Shown: in pieces, positions 58,910 to 64,000 of the stretch
How the letters are laid out: each line of letters begins with the position of its first letter
Position numbering within the stretch: the stretch's first letter is position 1
Assembly: GCF_910592395.1 (NCBI RefSeq)
Contig: NC_088308.1
Location: forward strand, 6,773,001 to 6,837,000
Direction: 5' to 3'
Source of the DNA: Lineus longissimus
Taxonomy: Eukaryota > Nemertea > Pilidiophora > Heteronemertea > Lineidae
Length of the DNA: 64,000 bases
Notes under the pieces: generated by a model
What the model saw: only the letters and a program-made list of their open reading frames with translations
Database searches by the model: none
Told to the model about the DNA's origin: nothing
Made by a program: the position numbers and the translations under genes

Positions 58910-60329
58910 GTACATGTAGGTAATTGCCTGTATGAAGTTGGCCAAATAAAATATAAATGAATCCCAAATGTCAGTGCTGTTGGTTTTTTTATTAGGATTT
59001 TGTTTACAAAGAAAGCTTCTGAAATAACATTGTGTTGAGTTGAGACTGAGACGCTATTCATGCGGGCACAATTGGTACAGGAATCAAAATCGGAAATAAA
59101 ATGTCACGAGGCTTTATGACACTCCACTGTCAGTGCTGTCACCGCTGAGTAGCGATCGAAAAACTATCTCTTTGAAATTCTGACAGACATACATTTTGTA
59201 GAACTTTTCTTAGGTAGCGTGTTTTGATCACTTATGGTTTTTCTCAATTTTACGATTTTGTTGTCACTTACTGAAGACTTAGATTAGGCTTCAAAGCTGC
59301 ATCGGTTATGATCATGCATTATAGGAATCAGACCAATAGCTCGTGCTCCAGACCTCAAAACGATACGGACAAAACTTTTACGACAAGGCTGTACTATAGA
59401 TTAGAAATGAATTTTTGTTCATGTGATGTTTAAAGTTAGATCAGAACCTAGAATTCGACATTTCTGTCGTCTGCGTCTTTTTTATGACATATCTTGCTCC
59501 TGGGAATACTGAAAAATGATCGATGTCTTGCGAGAAACATGCTGAATTTTAACAGATCACTCTATGGGATTGAAATATCATTCAACTCTCTTAATTCTCC
59601 TGGCATATCAACAAGGTATAATATGGCAGTTTAAGATTCGAAACCCCGTCCCAAGGAAATTGACGGCATGAATTTTGATATGCCAAGTGTTAGTTGCTCA
59701 GTCGATTTGATATCGACTGAGGCGCGGGACATATAAGGGCATTCTATTGAGCTGGCGATATTTCTAAATTATCATTTGAAGAATGATCACTTCAACTTTA
59801 GGAGGCAACTAACTCTTTAACATTGCATATATCATACCTGCCATCCCAGAAGCAATCAGAAGCAACTTTGAGTCCTACCAAATGTTTCGATGTTAAAATA
59901 TAAGAAACATGGCTAAAACACCCAGCAAAAACTTTGTCCCGTGAACTTTTTGAAGGGGAACGAAGATACTTTTTACTACAGCCGTAACATTGCATCATCG
60001 GCGGAGAATTGATTTTTAGCTCCTACCAGATGAGGAAAACAAACAGCCATAACGACGAGTAAGAACTTCAAACACCACTCATCCTGCTTGATTGCTTCCA
60101 CAAAGATCAGTCCAATATTCCCACAACCTCATTAGGCGGCTCCGGAAACAGGCAACCGCGCAATTCCGATGGATGGCCAATGTTTTTGCGATGACCAGTG
60201 ATGAGACCAACCACCATTATAAACATCGTCCACGCCAAACTACAACTGGTCGAGTAAAAACTGTCAATACGCCACGAGGTGTTAAAGGGGTACACCGTTC
60301 GTAATTAATCGTGGTCCAGTTAGATAGAA
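58910..60329. other. No gene recognised
   Basis: Short frames without motif; nothing else seen. Confidence 0.4.
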
Positions 60330-60535
60330 AACCACTAATACACAATGCTGTAGTGCAGTTATTATGAATACGAAATTTCTTGAAACTTGGTATTTATAGT
60401 ATTTGTATATAAGTCTACAAAATGGCACTGGTGAAATTTATATTTAGTGTGTATTTACGCAATTGACATTTTTCAAATTCAATTACAAATTCAAACTTTT
60501 TAACGAACGGCGTAGGCCTTTAACGTTATTTTAGT
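60330..60535 (+). repeat. Dispersed repeat, copy C of three
   Basis: Contains aatacacaatgctgtagtgc, gaaacttggtatttatagta, ctacaaaatggcactggtga, atttagtgtgtatttacgc and the end block cgaacggcgtaggcctttaa. These are in the same order as copies A and B. The frame read in the other copies is interrupted here. Confidence 0.6.
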
Positions 60536-63488
60536 GAATGAGATGAATTCTCGGTACAAGCGCCAGTATTGTCAGATGGAACGCCACGAAGTACTTGTAC
60601 CAAGTGCATAGAATAACGTTTACACGTTCTTGTGTTATATACAGTAAGTGGACCGTTATTCTTCTCGGCCAGCCTCCAATCACTTTGGCAAACCAAAGGG
60701 AACACAATCATAACGACCTTATTCATTGGTATCAAGCAGTGTTATCATAAATTACCATAGGACGATCACCGTACGTAATAGTAACACAACGGGGGAGATA
60801 CAACTCGATTGCTTCTGCTGGTTGTTAAGACACCATGTTCTATCAAGTAATGACATTTGCATGTCCTTCCCTAGCATTCCTATTTTTTGTTCTTGAACAC
60901 AGGCAAGGGGATCAGTGATCAATGCCGTCAAATCTCTGTATGATGATCAAGTCCATCTGTTCAAAGTAGAGAAGTTTGTTTCGTGATTTTTTACACACCA
61001 TGCAACAAATTCCTTACACAGCAACGACTAGAAGTAGCACTCTCCAGGCTGTGAAGTTGGTAAGTTGTGCCGCAACCCGATGTTGTGAGATCCACAGCTG
61101 AGCGGATGTCAGTCAATCGAGTGGCTTGCTCCGCTGGTAATAACTGATCGATACCCATATCACCTGATGACGAATGTCCCACATTACACATAACTTCGAA
61201 GTACTGGTACCCATCCGTTAGAGGCTCGATAGATTAAACGTAGATTGAATAAAAGGAACATACTCTACGGGTCTGGAGCGGGTAACCGCCTAGGCTTGCC
61301 GTTGAGGCGAAATTTTACCGCTCTTTAGTGGAATCATACCCTCACGATGATTTTGGCACAGCCTGCAGCTTTGATAAGTAGAGAACGGTAACATTTCAAG
61401 AGCGATCGATGTTCAAAGTCGTCTAAGAAGCACTCTAGGTGAATCCGCGGGATGCAAACCCTTGACGACATGTCGCCAATTATAGTTTAATCGAAGAAAT
61501 ACGTACGTAAATGTACATGTACTGTATGAAGGCGTGCCTACGAGAGTAATTGTAGATGAAGATCTCGATTTTGGGGCTCTCTCGGCGATGATGTCAACTG
61601 ACGTACGCACGCAATAGGATTGTCGCACACCACCGATAAATCGGCATGAATCACGCAAAGCGTTCGACGAAAAAAAGGTGCGTTACGGGGTCAGGCCCTA
61701 GATCTTATCGGTCATAGATGAACATCGAATATCCTATCCCACGATGTTCTAGTTTGTCAGCTAATCAGGGACCCTTTGACCTTAACAGAAACTAAAAAGC
61801 ACCTTTGAACTTCTTCACGTTGTGTAAACCTAAGCCTGGAGAGGATGCTTCTAAAGACAGAGAGGGGCTTGATGAAATAACTTATCAACAACATAGACCT
61901 ATTTAAACAGAATGCTCAAAAACATTTAACGTGATGGTAAAATCATGGAGAAACGTCTGTAAACCCTTCCAATAATTCCTCGGAGGACATTGGATCTAAA
62001 ATCTTCCTCATTTAAAGTCATAAAAAAACATTCAAGTTTATTGGTCAAACGACCATTACAATGTACTTTCACCTTTGTCTGTCTTCGACCACCAATGACA
62101 TCACCATTTTACACACGGCGCCACCACATCTAAAAAAAATTCCATTTTCTCCTGATGGTCATAAGGTAACCTCGTAAAGACTTATTATTTTCGATGGCTC
62201 GGCAGTTGTATCTGACTACGAAACCTGTAAAAGCAGCAATACTGCCACGGTTAACCAGTGTTATACTGAAGTCAAGCATTTCGTGAGAAAGAAGGAAATT
62301 GGATGACAGTCTACGAAGTTTCTTGGTTGATTTTCGTGGGCAAAAAGTTACACTTTTTCTAAGAAGTTTCTGTCCAAATAGAACCATCCTCTCGACGTCA
62401 AAGCAATCAGCGGACCGAGTTGTTCTGCATCTTTCTTTGAGCTGTAATGAACAGAGTGATTACCGTGGACAACCGCATGATGTCCATAATGTCGTCTTTG
62501 AAGGAGGTAAGAAGCAGTAATTTTCCTTTTGTAGAATCACCAGTTGCCAGCCAGCTACCGCCCACCACTTGCTCGAATCAGCGACGAGGAATATTTTCAG
62601 TGTGATAACCTTACATACGTACTTTTGAACCGCTAACAAGTAAAAACGACTGCCCACCGGATCTTACCAATTGTAAACTGGTAAAAGGTGCCCTTCGCTC
62701 GAAGCACCGTGAAATACTGTGTAGCATAAACCCAATTTGTAATGGTCATCTGTGTTCAAGACGTTTTGTTAACAAGAGTGGCTGTCTACATCCAAACAGA
62801 TTTCATTACTTAAGACAGCCAGTAAGTGAATAGCGTTGTACTCGACAAGGAATTGGCTGTCATGACTGAATGCTGTGCCCATTTTCCCGTTGCATGATTT
62901 TCCGATGCATCTGACCGGACCCTAGCATTATCAGGGTAGAGTACGCTAATGAAGAGGTCGCTTGATTTGGTATATTCCCTTCAGTGAAACGCAGTCATTA
63001 TTTCGTTCAAAGGGAAGGGAATGACTCAACAGTTTTCTAAGCTTAGTCGTTAATTAGCAGCCTTTGATGTTCTGTATCTCTCGCCACTAAGCGAATAGGA
63101 GAATCTCCGGAAGACCTCACTCCCCAAAGAATGGCTGTTCTGCTAACTACAAATTTTGGAGGGAATCAGAAACCACCTTAAACACTCGTCAATAGGATAC
63201 AATTAAATACTTCTTACGTCGTCGTTCGTAGCCATTCGTAAAGCTTGCGAAACCTGCCTATTATCGATTAAAACAGACCAAGGATGTTTTCGAATATTAT
63301 ATTCACTTGATTTCTATTTGGCCGAAGCAGATTGCATCTGTGACCTTTGTTAAAAGTGTTTTGCAAATGTTGTCGGATCTACTTTGCAAATGCCAATACT
63401 TTATTCATGACAGGCGTCCCTCTGGAATTTTTGCAATTTCAGGTAGGACGGAGACGTTCCCTGGGCGCGGAGTGATGTTCCAATTTAC
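60536..63488. other. No gene recognised
   Basis: Short frames only. No RNA gene or bordered repeat recognised. Confidence 0.4.
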
Positions 63489-63627
63489 TCGGAAAGCCGC
63501 CACATTGAAACAATTTGTATATATCAGAATATTTGCAGGCTTCAACTGTCAATCTGTTTCCAGCACTGTCCTTGCAGACTACTCTATCTGACTGGAACCG
63601 AGCGAGAGGAACACAAAGGAACGGCTG
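63489..63627 (-). CDS. Possible exon with thrombospondin type-1-like cysteine pattern
   Basis: On the minus strand a good acceptor (gaatgctttcag, with a second CAG directly after) opens a frame of about 46 codons that can end at CCGA|gtaaat. The peptide has RFQSDRVVCKDSAGNRLTVE, then AC and FQC. The 13-residue spacing in C-x-D-S-x-G-N...C and the preceding Q..RVVC resemble the second half of TSP1 repeats of ADAMTS-type proteins. The upstream Cys spacing is off, and the CSxxCG part would have to be in another exon. No neighbouring exon was found before the window ends. Confidence 0.25.
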
Positions 63628-64000
63628 CTGAAAGCATTCCCTTGGCGCAGAGTGATGTACCACATGACGTCCAATGCATTTGTCTAATGGCCACATGACA
63701 TACTATACAAATGTCGGGTAATACATTATCCAGACTTTCAGCTGACCATAGGCAAAATGTATTTATGATACAGCGAGCTCCTGGCTATAGTCCCCCTTTT
63801 AGAACAAATACACGAAGATCGTCCTTCTTTTTTAAATGACCAGTAAGACAAAGCTTTTGGTGTTTACTAGATATCGTACACACTACGATGACCAGTTCAG
63901 CCGGGGTGGCCGTTGTTTGCGAAAACAAGATGAAACAACAACATTGGGAAGATCGTATTCTGTCACGGTAGAGCAATATGGTTGTAAACATTAAGATGTT
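63628..64000. other. Window end, nothing firm
   Basis: A 26-bp motif (ttcccttggcgcagagtgat...) at 63637-63662 repeats, with three or so changes, one at 63457-63482. No gene recognised to the right edge. Confidence 0.35.

Noticed and set aside
63457-63662. Two 26-bp motif copies 180 bp apart as a transposon's terminal repeats
   Set aside because: They are in the same orientation, too short, and the flanks do not match; only noted as a minor duplication.

Overview
The window looks like nuclear DNA of an invertebrate animal. Genes are sparse, several have short introns with GT...AG borders, there are tRNA-derived SINE fragments and foldback elements, and a metazoan replication-type histone H1 gene carries the animal histone 3' stem-loop. 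No bacterial or viral gene arrangement is present. The mix of an astacin-CCP-MAM protease, a GT31 glycosyltransferase and a dispanin fits a marine bilaterian, perhaps a lophotrochozoan. That placement is an inference.

Layout. Positions 1-18.4 kb hold no gene I can recognise. They contain a palindromic foldback element (3828-3992), a degenerate ~100-bp tandem repeat (4544-4864) and one copy of a dispersed repeat. A two-exon dispanin/CD225 gene lies at 18419-19107 (+). An intronless mitochondrial-type beta-hydroxyacid dehydrogenase is at 21188-22243 (-). A 1.2-kb non-autonomous DNA transposon follows at 22692-23904; its arms are arrays of a 49-bp unit that resembles its own termini. A GT31 beta-1,3-galactosyltransferase-like gene is at 25336-26649 (-).

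The main gene is at 31196-42531 (-). It has 17 recognised exons that keep one reading frame across 16 introns and add up to 2,622 nt including the stop. It encodes a secreted zinc metalloprotease of the astacin family: propeptide, catalytic domain, one Sushi/CCP module, three MAM modules and a very basic Ser/Thr-linked C-terminal tail. The signal-peptide exon was not found. A solitary replication-dependent histone H1 gene follows at 43409-44023 (-), with TATA and CCAAT motifs, the 3' stem-loop and a purine-rich downstream element.

From 44.1 kb to 64 kb I find no complete gene. This part holds dispersed repeats, a tRNA-derived SINE, a 97-bp tandem duplication, minisatellites and, near the right edge on the minus strand, one cysteine-containing exon candidate that resembles part of a thrombospondin type-1 repeat.

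The genes do not form an obvious shared pathway. The protease, the glycosyltransferase and the possible thrombospondin-like exon would all act in the secretory or extracellular compartment. The dehydrogenase points to mitochondrial metabolism and H1 to S-phase chromatin.
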